64,000 nt of DNA from Zoogloeaceae bacterium (GCA_024235675.1 JACKLZ010000001.1:620001-684000); one strand, 5' to 3'. Shown: positions 44,758 to 52,889, counted from the first letter of the stretch. Made by a program: numbers and translations. Notes: generated from the letters alone by a model not told the origin.

Positions 44758-45535
44758 TCTGCTTCCTGTGAATTCTTGCTACCCGCTGCCCGGGCGATGC
44801 GACCGGGGCGAGCGATTTACGACGGGCACTGCGCGTGCGCCATTTGGGCTGGATCAGACGCATGCTGTGCACCCGCTTGACCGCTTGCAGCAGGTAAACA
44901 CCACCGCACACCGGCCACCAGCGATCGCCCGCTGCGTCCATGAAATTGAATCGATCGAGCCAGCGCTGCTGACGCATGGGCGGCGCGTAGCAGCCAAAAC
45001 TACCCGCACGTGTATCGAAGCTCAGCAGTTGCAGCCAATCCTTGAGCCGTCGCACCGACAGATACTGCCCCTGCCACGGAAACGCGCCGGCTCGCCGTTG
45101 CGCCAGCCGACGTGCGCCCCACAAGCTGAACGGGTTGAATCCGGCCACGATCAGCTGCCCCTCCGGCACGAGAATGCGCTCCACCTCCCGCAACACCTGG
45201 TGAGGGTGCTCCGCAAATTCCAGCGCATGCGGCAAGAGCACCAGGTCGACGCTGCCAGAATCAAAAGGCAACGCATCGGGGCTGGCCAAGGCATCCGCCA
45301 GGCGCCCCTCGGTCGACACATCGCACAAGGTTCTCGACGGAATCCGGTTGTTGCGCAGGAAATCAAACTGCGTCAGCCCGATCTGCACCGCGTGGTAGCC
45401 GAACAGATCCGCTACCATGGCGTCAAATTGTTTTTCCTCCCACGCGACGACATATCGGCCCATTGGCGTCTGCAGCCAAGCGGCCAGATCGAGTGGCTCA
45501 ATGGAGCCGGGCGTGGAGGTATCAGGAGGCGTCAT
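44747..45535 (-). CDS. SAM-dependent methyltransferase (class I, next to rnhA/gloB)
   Basis: 262 residues. The middle region shows a methyltransferase-11-like pattern: a DVSTEGRLADALASPDALPF segment, then SVDLVLLPHALEFAEHPHQVLREVERILVPEGQLIVAGFN, broken into its standard post-I and motif III blocks. The C-terminus is basic (RSARRKSLAP). Function unknown; this family is a conserved neighbour of gloB and rnhA in proteobacteria. The ATG at 45535 overlaps the gloB ATG on the other strand. An upstream ATG at 45565 is possible. Confidence 0.75.
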   Translation of the reverse strand: MTPPDTSTPGSIEPLDLAAWLQTPMGRYVVAWEEKQFDAMVADLFGYHAVQIGLTQFDFLRNNRIPSRTLCDVSTEGRLADALASPDALPFDSGSVDLVLLPHALEFAEHPHQVLREVERILVPEGQLIVAGFNPFSLWGARRLAQRRAGAFPWQGQYLSVRRLKDWLQLLSFDTRAGSFGCYAPPMRQQRWLDRFNFMDAAGDRWWPVCGGVYLLQAVKRVHSMRLIQPKWRTRSARRKSLAPVASPGQRVARIHRKQNDE

Positions 45536-46292
45536 GAGACAGATTGTTCCCTTACCCGCATTCAAAGATAACTACATTTGGCTGATGCACGACGGCCGAA
45601 ATGCGCTTGTGGTCGACCCCGGCGAGGCGGCACCAGTGATGGATTTTATCGCGCAACACGATCTGACGCTGGCTGCTGTGCTGATTACCCATCATCACGC
45701 GGACCATGTCGGCGGCCTGGCGGCGCTCGCACCGCAATGCCCGGTCTATGGACCCGTACACGAGGCTATCAGCGGCGTTACCCACACGCTCCGGGAGCCT
45801 GATGAAATCTCGATTCCAGAACTCGCACTGACGCTGCAGGTGCTCGACGTGCCCGGCCACACACGTGGCCATATCGCGTATTACGCCCCCGGTGTGCTGT
45901 TCTGCGGCGACACCTTGTTCAGCGCAGGTTGCGGACGCATTTTCGAGGGTACACCGGCGCAACTCTTCGATTCGCTCAACAAACTCGCTGCGCTGCCCGA
46001 TGACACACAGGTGTTCTGTACTCACGAATACACCCTCGCCAATCTCGCGTTCGCGCAAGCGGCAGAACCGGAGAATCCGGCGCGGGATCAGTGGTTGGCC
46101 GAGTGCACCGATCGACGTCGATCGGGCAAACCGACGCTGCCCAGCAGCATCGCGCGCGAAAAGGCGATCAACCCCTTCCTGCGGCCACTGAGCGAATCCG
46201 TTCAGTCCAGCCTGGCGAGCCGACTGGAGCAGCCGGTCAATAACGCGCTGAGTGCCTTCACTGCGCTGCGCGAATGGAAAAATACTTTCTAG
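45534..46292 (+). CDS. gloB: Hydroxyacylglutathione hydrolase (glyoxalase II)
   Basis: Hydrolyses S-lactoylglutathione in methylglyoxal detoxification. It has a metallo-beta-lactamase fold of 252 residues. The zinc motif is ITHHHADHVGG. Further ligands lie in VPGHTRGHIAYY, FCGDTLFSAGCGRIFEG and FCTHEYTLANL. The start MRQIVPLPAFKDNYIW has an excellent CAGGAGG ribosome binding site. Confidence 0.96.
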   Translation: MRQIVPLPAFKDNYIWLMHDGRNALVVDPGEAAPVMDFIAQHDLTLAAVLITHHHADHVGGLAALAPQCPVYGPVHEAISGVTHTLREPDEISIPELALTLQVLDVPGHTRGHIAYYAPGVLFCGDTLFSAGCGRIFEGTPAQLFDSLNKLAALPDDTQVFCTHEYTLANLAFAQAAEPENPARDQWLAECTDRRRSGKPTLPSSIAREKAINPFLRPLSESVQSSLASRLEQPVNNALSAFTALREWKNTF

Positions 46293-46299
46293 GGGCAGA

Positions 46300-47268
46300 T
46301 CAGACCGTCGCAGCGCCTTCGGGCTGGTTCGCAACGGCCACCTGATTGCGCCCGGCGCGTTTGGCCAGATAGAGCGCCTTGTCGGCAGCTTCCAGCATGT
46401 CGGCAATCGTGCCCGCGTCATCCGGCGAGGGATAGACCGTCGTGACACCCACGCTCGCGGTCACATAGTCGGATACCGCCGATTTGTCGTGCGGAAGCTT
46501 CAAGGACTCCAACGCGTTGCGCATCGCTTCAGCCACGCGTTTTGCGCCCACCACATTCGTCTCGGGCAGAATGACGACGAATTCCTCACCGCCGAAACGC
46601 GCCACCAAGTCGGCGGGACGCTTGAGTTCGGACTGCAGGCAGTTTGCCACCGCCTTGAGGCACTCGTCGCCCGTCTGATGGCCGTAACGATCGTTGTACT
46701 GTTTAAAGAAGTCGACGTCGAGCATCAGCATTGACAAGGGCAAACGATTACGACGCGAGCGCTGCCACTCACGCGCTATCGACTCGTCAAAGCAGCGCCG
46801 GTTGGCAATGCCGGTAAGACCATCCACCGAGGTCAATCGCTTCAGCTCACGATTTGCATCGTCCAGGCGACGCGTCAACACCAGCAAGGACAGCCGCATC
46901 TGCGCCAGGCGCTGCATTGCCCTAACCTTGGCGGCGAGCACAATTTCGGACACGGGTTTGACCAGGTAGTCGTCACCACCGGCTTCGATACCGCGTTCAA
47001 GGTCTTTGTCGCTCGTGCGTGCGGTCAGGAAGATGATGGGTGTCCAGTCGCCATCCTTTTCAAGAAGCCGAATCCGTCGCGCAACCTCGAATCCATCAAG
47101 GCCGGGCATGATGACATCAAGCAAAATGAGATCTGGCCGCGACTGCTTGAATATCTCCAGCCCGGCTTCACCGTCGCGTGCGTGCACCGACTCAAGCCCT
47201 AACTTGGCAAGCTGGGCCGACACGATGGTGGCACTGGTAACGGTATCTTCAATCAGAAGAACTTTCAT
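46300..47268 (-). CDS. Response regulator with GGDEF domain (PleD-like diguanylate cyclase)
   Basis: 322 residues: a receiver domain (1-120; acidic pair E7/D8, phospho-acceptor D51 in LILLDVIMPGLDG, K104 in YLVKPVSE) joined by a helical linker to a GGDEF domain. The active site reads GGEEF at 226-230, a functional variant. An inhibitory I-site RxxD (RPAD, 217-220) precedes it by five residues. It therefore probably makes cyclic di-GMP with product inhibition, switched by phosphorylation. No cognate kinase is adjacent; the kinase at 26982 is distant. A short tail ends the protein. Confidence 0.92.
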   Translation of the reverse strand: MKVLLIEDTVTSATIVSAQLAKLGLESVHARDGEAGLEIFKQSRPDLILLDVIMPGLDGFEVARRIRLLEKDGDWTPIIFLTARTSDKDLERGIEAGGDDYLVKPVSEIVLAAKVRAMQRLAQMRLSLLVLTRRLDDANRELKRLTSVDGLTGIANRRCFDESIAREWQRSRRNRLPLSMLMLDVDFFKQYNDRYGHQTGDECLKAVANCLQSELKRPADLVARFGGEEFVVILPETNVVGAKRVAEAMRNALESLKLPHDKSAVSDYVTASVGVTTVYPSPDDAGTIADMLEAADKALYLAKRAGRNQVAVANQPEGAATV

Positions 47269-47360
47269 GGGAAAGACCGGGCGATAGACAGGGCTATTAT
47301 TGCACCGATCTCTATCACCAAAGGTGCAAAATCGCGAGAAAAGCCACGGCTTCTCTCAGT

Positions 47361-47390
47361 TTGACGCCCTTGCACGCGGGTCTCTAGAAT
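47361..47390 (+). promoter_or_regulatory. Sigma-70-type promoter for the mltD-like gene
   Basis: TTGACG (47361-47366) and TAGAAT (47385-47390) are 18 bases apart. The -10 box overlaps the first ATG of the frame (47389), so translation must begin at the next ATG, 47419. Confidence 0.65.
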
Positions 47391-47418
47391 GCGAAGCCCC
47401 TTACGCCCCCGGAACCCA

Positions 47419-48666
47419 ATGACCGGCTGTGTCCGTCTCTTCTTTGTCCTGGTCCTGCTCTGCCCGCCCGTGGGCGCGCAGAGCCTGTCGCCGAATGCGG
47501 CCGGACAAGGGCTATCCATCGCCCAGCCTCAGGTACTCGACCTCACCACCGAGGACGAGCCGATCATTACGGTTGACCTGACACACCAGGCCGCCGACTT
47601 GTGGGACAGAATCCGTCGCGGCTTCGCCATGCCCGATCTGGACAGCGACGAAGTCGCCGCGCAGCAAATCCGCTATCTGAGTCACCCCAATGCGCTGCGC
47701 AGCCTGTTCGAGCGCAGCTACCGCTACCTCTACCACATTGTCGACGCGCTCGAGCGCCGCGGCCTGCCGACTGAATTGGCGCTGTTGCCCATGGTCGAGA
47801 GCGGATTCAACCCGATGGCGCTGTCGAGCTCACGCGCCGCCGGCCTGTGGCAATTCATTCCATCGACCGGTCGCTACTTCAAACTCGACCAAAACGAGTG
47901 GGTCGACGAACGGCGCGACATCGTTGCCTCTACCGAGGCGGCCCTCGACTACCTCGAGCGCATCTACGACATGCACGGAGACTGGCATCTCGCACTCGCC
48001 TCCTACAATTGGGGCGAGGGGTCCATCGCACGCGCGCGCAAGAAAAACGAGGCGGCAGGTCTGCCGACTGAACTGGCCTATCTCAAGCTGCCCGACGAAA
48101 CCCGCCGCTACGTCCCCAAGCTGCTGGCGTTGAAAAACATCATCGCCCGACCGGAGCTGTTCAATATCGAATTGCCGCATGTGCCGAACCGCTTGTATTT
48201 CGAAACGGTGGAAAGCCCGCCGGGCATCGATCTGGCCATGGCGGCCGCCTTCGCACAACTTCCCCTCGAAGAGCTCGTTGCGCTGAACCCGGCCTTTCGG
48301 CGTCCGGTCATTCCGGAAGGACGCCAACAGTTGATCCTGCCGGCGGATCGGGTTGACCTCTTCCAGTCGAAACTCGCTGGCGCCGGGCCGCGCTGGCAAA
48401 CCTATCGTCTCGGTAATTCGGAGAGCATGGAAAGCGTCGCCGGCAAATTCAATCTGACGCTGACCGAACTGCTTCAGGTCAATGGAATGACCTCGCCATT
48501 CAACCTCAAGGCGGGCACCGTGCTGCTGGTGCCGGCAGGGGCCGATATGCAGTCCGTCATGCCGCTGACCAACCTGATCCCCGACTTGCCCAGTGCAAAA
48601 GAGATCAGCACCCAGGCGCCCAAAAAGGAGAAAACAAAAAAACGCCGCCGCAAAAGACGGCGCTAA
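47419..48666 (+). CDS. mltD: Membrane-bound lytic transglycosylase of the MltD type, with LysM domain
   Basis: Cleaves peptidoglycan glycan strands non-hydrolytically. 415 residues from ATG 47419, chosen because a promoter -10 box overlaps the upstream ATG. It has an N-terminal signal sequence (MTGCVRLFFVLVLLCPPVGA) with a probable signal peptidase I site. A lipobox is not convincing, unlike E. coli MltD. The transglycosylase domain carries the catalytic Glu in LLPMVESGFNP and the SLT blocks AAGLWQFIPSTGRYF and ALASYNWGEGS. One LysM-like domain lies near residues 330-380. The tail is strongly basic (KKRRRKRRR). The last codons double as part of a terminator for the opposite strand. Confidence 0.9.
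   Translation: MTGCVRLFFVLVLLCPPVGAQSLSPNAAGQGLSIAQPQVLDLTTEDEPIITVDLTHQAADLWDRIRRGFAMPDLDSDEVAAQQIRYLSHPNALRSLFERSYRYLYHIVDALERRGLPTELALLPMVESGFNPMALSSSRAAGLWQFIPSTGRYFKLDQNEWVDERRDIVASTEAALDYLERIYDMHGDWHLALASYNWGEGSIARARKKNEAAGLPTELAYLKLPDETRRYVPKLLALKNIIARPELFNIELPHVPNRLYFETVESPPGIDLAMAAAFAQLPLEELVALNPAFRRPVIPEGRQQLILPADRVDLFQSKLAGAGPRWQTYRLGNSESMESVAGKFNLTLTELLQVNGMTSPFNLKAGTVLLVPAGADMQSVMPLTNLIPDLPSAKEISTQAPKKEKTKKRRRKRRR
48631..48662 (-). terminator. Probable terminator of the ABC ATPase gene, inside the end of mltD
   Basis: On the minus strand CGCCG/CGGCG (48662-48658 and 48650-48646, loop 7) is followed by a T-rich run (48642-48631). On the plus strand the same bases encode the Lys/Arg tail of the MltD-like protein. 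Confidence 0.55.
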
Positions 48667-48672
48667 GTGCGC

Positions 48673-50709
48673 TCAATCCAAGGTGGGGTAATGGCAACGA
48701 ACATAGTTGCCGCCCTCAAAAAACGTTTTCTCCGGGTAGTGCGACCGGCACCTGCCGTCGGCCCTGGCGCAACGCGGATGAAAGTGGCACCCGGAAGGCG
48801 GATTCAAGGGCGAGGGCAAGGAAATTTCGACCTGCGGCGCGGTGCCGACCGGATGCTCCCCCGCGCGTGCATCGGAGGGTGTGGCTGTGAGCACGGCGTC
48901 CAGCAGGGTGCGGGTGTAGGGGTGGCGCGGCTGACGCAAGACCTGCTCACGATCGCCCTGCTCCACGATCCGCCCCAGATACATCGCCGCGACGTCATCC
49001 GCCAGATAATCGACCACGGCAATGTTGTGCGTAATGAACAGATACGCCAACTGCTCGCTGCGCTGAACGTCCCGCAGCAGATTCAGGATCTGGGCCTGCA
49101 CCGAGACATCCAGGGCACTGGTCGGCTCGTCACAGACAATCACCTTGGGCGACACGGCCAGGGCACGCGCCAAGGCAATGCGCTGTCGCTGGCCACCTGA
49201 AAAGGCGTGCGGGTATCGATCGCGCATCTCGGCGTCCAGGCCGACTCTGGCGAGCAGCTCATCCACCCGCGTGGATCGTTCCCGCGCATTGCCCGCCGTC
49301 TTCAGCGCCGCCATGCCCTCTTCCAGAATGTCGCCGATGCGCATCCGTGGATTCAATGAGGCAAAGGGGTCCTGAAAAACCATCTGAACCTGACGCCGCA
49401 GCGCTTGCAACGCGCTGCCACGTCGTCCGGCCTGCTCGACACCCGACAACTTCACCGAACCCGCCGTGGGCCGAACAAGCTGCATCAGCGCCTTCCCGGC
49501 GGTGGTCTTGCCGCAACCCGACTCGCCAACCAGGGCCAGCGTCTTTCCGGGCGTGAGCGTCAGACTGATGCCATCGACCGCCTTCACCTGCCCGGTGATG
49601 CGCTTCAGAACCCCTTTACGCACCGGAAAATGGACTTTGAGGTCCGACACCTCCAGCAATGCTTCGGCAGGCGCCAGCGACGCGGCGGAGACATCCTCTT
49701 GCACCGCGGTCGTGCGCGCGTCTTGCACAGGCAAAGCCGGATCATACAAGTGGCAACGCACCTGTCGCCCCTCACGCTCATACCAACGCGGCGCACGCTC
49801 GGCACAATGTGCCATCGCGGAAGGACAGCGCGGCGCGAACCGGCAACCCACAAAGGGCTTATCGAGCCGCGGGACCATGCCGGGCAAGGTCTCAAGCGGA
49901 CGCAAGCGCCCTGCCGGCGTTGGCAGGGCCGCGAACAACTTTCGGGAGTAAGGATGGAGCGGCGCGCTAAAGAACGCCTCGCGCGCGCCGGTTTCGATCA
50001 ACTCGCCGGCATACATGACCGCCACCGAATGCGCCATGCGCGCCACGACGCCCAGATCATGCGTAATCAGCAGCATGCCCATCTGTCGAGAGGCTTGCAG
50101 ATCTGCCAGCAAATCCAGAACCTGCGACTGCAAGGTCACATCCAGCGCCGTTGTCGGCTCATCGGCGATCAGCAAATCCGGATTTCCGGCAAGCGCCATG
50201 GCGATCATGGCGCGTTGCTTCATACCACCGGAGAACTGAAACGGGTACTCGTCCAGCCGCCGCTCCGCATCCGGGATGCCAACCGCTGACAGCAGTCGCG
50301 CTGCTTCGGCACGTGCGGGCGCGCCACTCAGGCCGCGATGGCGATTGAGCACCTCTTCGATCTGGCGGTACACCGTCATCACCGGATTCAGACTGGTCGA
50401 TGGCTCCTGGAAGATCATGGCCATGCCGCCGCCACGAACCTGTCGCATACGTGCCTCGGGGAAGGCCAGCACATCGGTACCGTGGTAGCGCACCGCGCCG
50501 CCGGCAATCCGCCCACCGGCCGGCAACAATCGCATCAGCGCCAGCGCGGTCATGGATTTTCCGCAGCCCGACTCACCGAGCAAGGCCACCGTCTGGCCGG
50601 GCGCAATCGACAGATTCAAACCATCGACGGGACGCACGCGCTGCCCGGCATCGATTTCGACACACAGCGCTTCAACGCTCAGCAGTTCGGCATGCTCGGA
50701 GACAGTCAT
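48673..50709 (-). CDS. Peptide/nickel-type ABC transporter, fused double ATPase (YejF/GsiA type)
   Basis: Two complete ABC ATPase domains in one 678-residue chain. Each has Walker A GESGCGKS/T, an LSGG-type signature (FSGGMKQRAMIAMALA and FSGGQRQRIALARALA) and Walker B (LLIADEPTTALDVTLQ and VIVCDEPTSALDVSVQ). Each half also has the oligopeptide-family C-terminal extension with Cys (CRFAPRCPSAMAHC and CHFHPRCARADGRC). These energise Dpp/Opp-like importers. The ATG at 50709 is chosen over a TTG 15 bases earlier. No binding protein or permease genes are adjacent, so the partners must be elsewhere. Alternatively it is an orphan. Confidence 0.9.
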   Translation of the reverse strand: MTVSEHAELLSVEALCVEIDAGQRVRPVDGLNLSIAPGQTVALLGESGCGKSMTALALMRLLPAGGRIAGGAVRYHGTDVLAFPEARMRQVRGGGMAMIFQEPSTSLNPVMTVYRQIEEVLNRHRGLSGAPARAEAARLLSAVGIPDAERRLDEYPFQFSGGMKQRAMIAMALAGNPDLLIADEPTTALDVTLQSQVLDLLADLQASRQMGMLLITHDLGVVARMAHSVAVMYAGELIETGAREAFFSAPLHPYSRKLFAALPTPAGRLRPLETLPGMVPRLDKPFVGCRFAPRCPSAMAHCAERAPRWYEREGRQVRCHLYDPALPVQDARTTAVQEDVSAASLAPAEALLEVSDLKVHFPVRKGVLKRITGQVKAVDGISLTLTPGKTLALVGESGCGKTTAGKALMQLVRPTAGSVKLSGVEQAGRRGSALQALRRQVQMVFQDPFASLNPRMRIGDILEEGMAALKTAGNARERSTRVDELLARVGLDAEMRDRYPHAFSGGQRQRIALARALAVSPKVIVCDEPTSALDVSVQAQILNLLRDVQRSEQLAYLFITHNIAVVDYLADDVAAMYLGRIVEQGDREQVLRQPRHPYTRTLLDAVLTATPSDARAGEHPVGTAPQVEISLPSPLNPPSGCHFHPRCARADGRCRSHYPEKTFFEGGNYVRCHYPTLD

Positions 50710-50825
50710 GAAAAGATCACACAAACCCGTTTGAAATCAGCGCAGGCGTGGCGTCGCCCGCAACACGACGGCCCGCCGGGAAACACGCAGGCCGCCACAG
50801 GAATCTACTGCGAACGGAGCAGAAA

Positions 50826-50855
50826 TCAAAACGGGCCGCAATGACGCGGCCCGTT
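50826..50855 (-). terminator. Intrinsic terminator of slyD
   Basis: A 10-base stem AACGGGCCGC/GCGGCCCGTT (50830-50855, loop AATGAC) is followed on the minus strand by TTTTGATTT. It lies about 20 bases after the slyD stop. Confidence 0.85.
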
Positions 50856-50876
50856 CGATATGCATTTCAACACCAA

Positions 50877-51356
50877 TCAGTGGTGGTGACCACCCGCCCC
50901 ATGAACATGGCCGTGCGTAATTTCTTCGGCCGTCGCGGCACGTACTTCAGCAATCGTGATATCGAACAACAGGGCAACACCGGCCAGCGGGTGGTTGCCA
51001 TCGACCACGACCTTGCCATCGGCGATGTCGGTGATCCGGTAGAGAATCTCGTCTTCGCCATCTTCCGTCACGCGCTCGAAGCTCATGCCCACTTCGATGT
51101 TGTCCGGAAACAGGCTGCGATCTTCCATCATCACCATGTTTTCGTCGTACTCGCCAAAGGCGTCGTCAGGCTGAAGCTTCATCTTCAGGTTTTCGCCGGT
51201 GTTCTTACCCTGCAGCGCCTCTTCGATCGGCGAAAAGATCCCGTCGTAGCCTCCGTGCAGGTAGACCAGCGGATGCTGACCATCATCGACCACGTTTCCG
51301 TCGGGATCGTGGACAGTGTATTTAAGCGTTACGACGGTGTTTTTTGCGATTTGCAT
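50877..51356 (-). CDS. slyD: FKBP-type peptidyl-prolyl isomerase SlyD
   Basis: Cytoplasmic prolyl isomerase, chaperone and metal binder; in E. coli it delivers nickel for hydrogenase assembly. 159 residues start at MQIAKNTVVTLKYTVHD. The FKBP domain is split by the insert-in-flap domain (FGEYDENMVMMEDRSLFPD), as in SlyD. The C-terminus is His-rich (THGHVHGAGGHHH) but shorter than in enterobacteria and lacks the Cys cluster. Its first 35 bases overlap the end of the peroxiredoxin gene in another frame. Confidence 0.95.
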   Translation of the reverse strand: MQIAKNTVVTLKYTVHDPDGNVVDDGQHPLVYLHGGYDGIFSPIEEALQGKNTGENLKMKLQPDDAFGEYDENMVMMEDRSLFPDNIEVGMSFERVTEDGEDEILYRITDIADGKVVVDGNHPLAGVALLFDITIAEVRAATAEEITHGHVHGAGGHHH

Positions 51357-51834
51357 TAGCTTTTTCCGGTTCCAGTTCCCTGACAAGAGCGAGCACTTCA
51401 GCGACATGGCCGCGGGGCGCGACGTCGTACAGTGCATGCCGAATCTGACCGGTCTTGTCGATAATAAAAGTCGAACGTAACACACCCATTCGTTTCACGC
51501 CATCGACCACTTTCTCACGCCAAACGCCGAACAGCTTGCACGCTTCCGCTTCGGTATCTGCCAGCAGCCGGATCGACAAGCCATGCTCATCGCGAAACTC
51601 GGCATGCGTCAGACAATCGTCCGGACTGACACCGACAACGATGCAGTCAAGGCGGTTGAACACATCCTCATGGTCGCTGAAATCAGCGGCCTGAAGCGTG
51701 CAGCTGGGCGTGTTGTCACGGGGATAGAAAAACAGAACGACATGGCGGTTTCCGCGAACGGACGCCATGTCGAAGTTTTCCATATCGGCATCCGGCAACG
51801 AGAAAAGGGGTGCGTTATCTCCGCTGCGCAACAT
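51322..51834 (-). CDS. bcp: Bcp/PrxQ-type peroxiredoxin
   Basis: Thiol peroxidase reducing hydroperoxides. 170 residues from ATG 51834 (MLRSGDNAPLFSLPDADM), preceded by GAAGGTGAG. The peroxidatic Cys lies in FFYPRDNTPSCTLQAADFSD, where Ser replaces the usual Gly of TPGCT. The usual second Cys four or five residues later is missing (SCTLQAADF), so it may work as a 1-Cys enzyme or with a distal Cys. Other blocks are CIVVGVSPDDCLTHAEF, RLLADTEAEACKLFGVW and RSTFIIDKTGQIRHALYDV. An in-frame ATG at 51915 with a strong GAGGGGG binding site would add 27 residues and is a real alternative. Confidence 0.88.
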   Translation of the reverse strand: MLRSGDNAPLFSLPDADMENFDMASVRGNRHVVLFFYPRDNTPSCTLQAADFSDHEDVFNRLDCIVVGVSPDDCLTHAEFRDEHGLSIRLLADTEAEACKLFGVWREKVVDGVKRMGVLRSTFIIDKTGQIRHALYDVAPRGHVAEVLALVRELEPEKANANRKKHRRNA

Positions 51835-51969
51835 AGGCTCACCTTCAAGTGCAAACGATACGATCCTGCTTGAGGCGCGAACTGTACTTGTGGTGGAACT
51901 ATTCGGCAACAGCATTTTGACCCCCTCTGTCCGTCGATTCAACGTGGCGTTATTGAACGAATAGACCAT

Positions 51970-52498
51970 CCTCCTGCGCGTCTCAAGTGCCCATATCAGC
52001 GTGACACGGCCAGAGCAATTCCTTTAAGGCTATACGAACGAACGTGTGAAAATACAAAATGAGCGGTACAGAAACCCCTGCCCTGAAAACGCCTGTCATC
52101 AATAAAGTATTGATTTAAAAGCTTGTAGCTAGCCAACCGATACGGCGCACCGCGCTCACTCAGGCACCTGAAAAATGACAATGTACTTCACAATGGAATG
52201 AACGACCCGCTCATGATCGTTTGGTGAAAAAAGTCACTAAAGACAGGAAACAGCGGACCGGAGGCATACGACCAGTCGCGCGTCACGTATCTCGCGCGTA
52301 TCTAGAAAAGCAGCCAATCGATGCAGATCGGGGCGTGATGCGACGCTCCGGTTTGCGCATTGAATGCGTTTGCGCGTCAATCCGGCTCGAACCCGCCGCA
52401 TCGAAGGCCGAATCCGGCAAAGGAGCGCAGCGCGAGGTCGAACAGACGTGTCGGCACACAGCGGGGAGATTGAGAAAGGAATCGCGAGACAACAAAAA
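51970..52498. other. Gene-free region between the peroxiredoxin gene and the tRNA cluster
   Basis: About 530 bases with no recognisable gene. The first half is noticeably more AT-rich than the surroundings, with a short TCAATA/TATTGA inverted repeat near 52101. The longest plus-strand frame runs into the tRNA genes and is spurious. I see no RNA motif or repeat that I can name. Confidence 0.7.
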
Positions 52499-52520
52499 AG
52501 CGGGCGCTTACGCGCCCGCT
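52494..52520 (-). terminator. Intrinsic terminator of the tRNA cluster
   Basis: A 9-base stem AGCGGGCGC/GCGCCCGCT (52499-52520, loop TTAC) is followed on the minus strand by six T. It lies 11 bases after the last tRNA-Asp. Confidence 0.9.
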
Positions 52521-52531
52521 TTTTCTATTTC

Positions 52532-52608
52532 TGGCGGAGTGGACGGGACTCGAACCCGCGACCCCCGGCGTGACAGGCCGGTATTCTAACCAACTGAACT
52601 ACCACTCC
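52532..52608 (-). tRNA. tRNA-Asp(GTC), copy 2
   Basis: 77 bases including an encoded CCA. Acceptor GGAGTGG pairs with CCACTCC; anticodon loop CTGTCAC; T-loop GGTTCGAGTCC. Last gene of the cluster, followed by the terminator. Confidence 0.97.
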
Positions 52609-52685
52609 ACACCTTTCGGTGTCCTGGCCGGTGCCACCGGCCAAATCAAAGGCTGCCGAACTTCTCTGGCAGCCTTAGTACAACT

Positions 52686-52761
52686 TGGCGTCCCTACGGG
52701 GATTCGAACCCCGGTCGCCGCCGTGAAAGGGCGGTGTCCTAGGCCTCTAGACGATAGGGAC
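52686..52761 (-). tRNA. tRNA-Glu(TTC), copy 2
   Basis: 76 bases with encoded CCA. Acceptor GTCCCTA pairs with TAGGGAC; anticodon loop CTTTCAC; T-loop GGTTCGAATCC. Confidence 0.97.
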
Positions 52762-52771
52762 CTTATTTCTT

Positions 52772-52847
<76 letters not shown>

Positions 52848-52860
52848 GAAAGAGCGTGCC

Positions 52861-52889
52861 ATTCTAGCCTGCTTACGACTCCCAATCAA
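52861..52889 (-). promoter_or_regulatory. Promoter of the downstream tRNA trio
   Basis: TTGATT (52889-52884) and TAGAAT (52866-52861) lie 17 bases apart on the minus strand, with a GC-rich GGCACGC discriminator. The -10 region differs from that of the upstream trio. Confidence 0.6.

Noticed and set aside
52101..52120. Short inverted repeat TCAATA/TATTGA in the gene-free region
   Set aside because: Only six base pairs, AT-rich, no T-run and no neighbouring gene it could serve.
52221..52589. A 122-codon plus-strand frame ending over the tRNA genes (also similar frames at 52570-52836 and 52982-53569)
   Set aside because: The predicted peptides include the typical GTRTRDPRRDRPVF and GTRTPVAAVKGRCPRP strings produced by reading antisense through tRNA-Asp and tRNA-Glu. 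They are artefacts.
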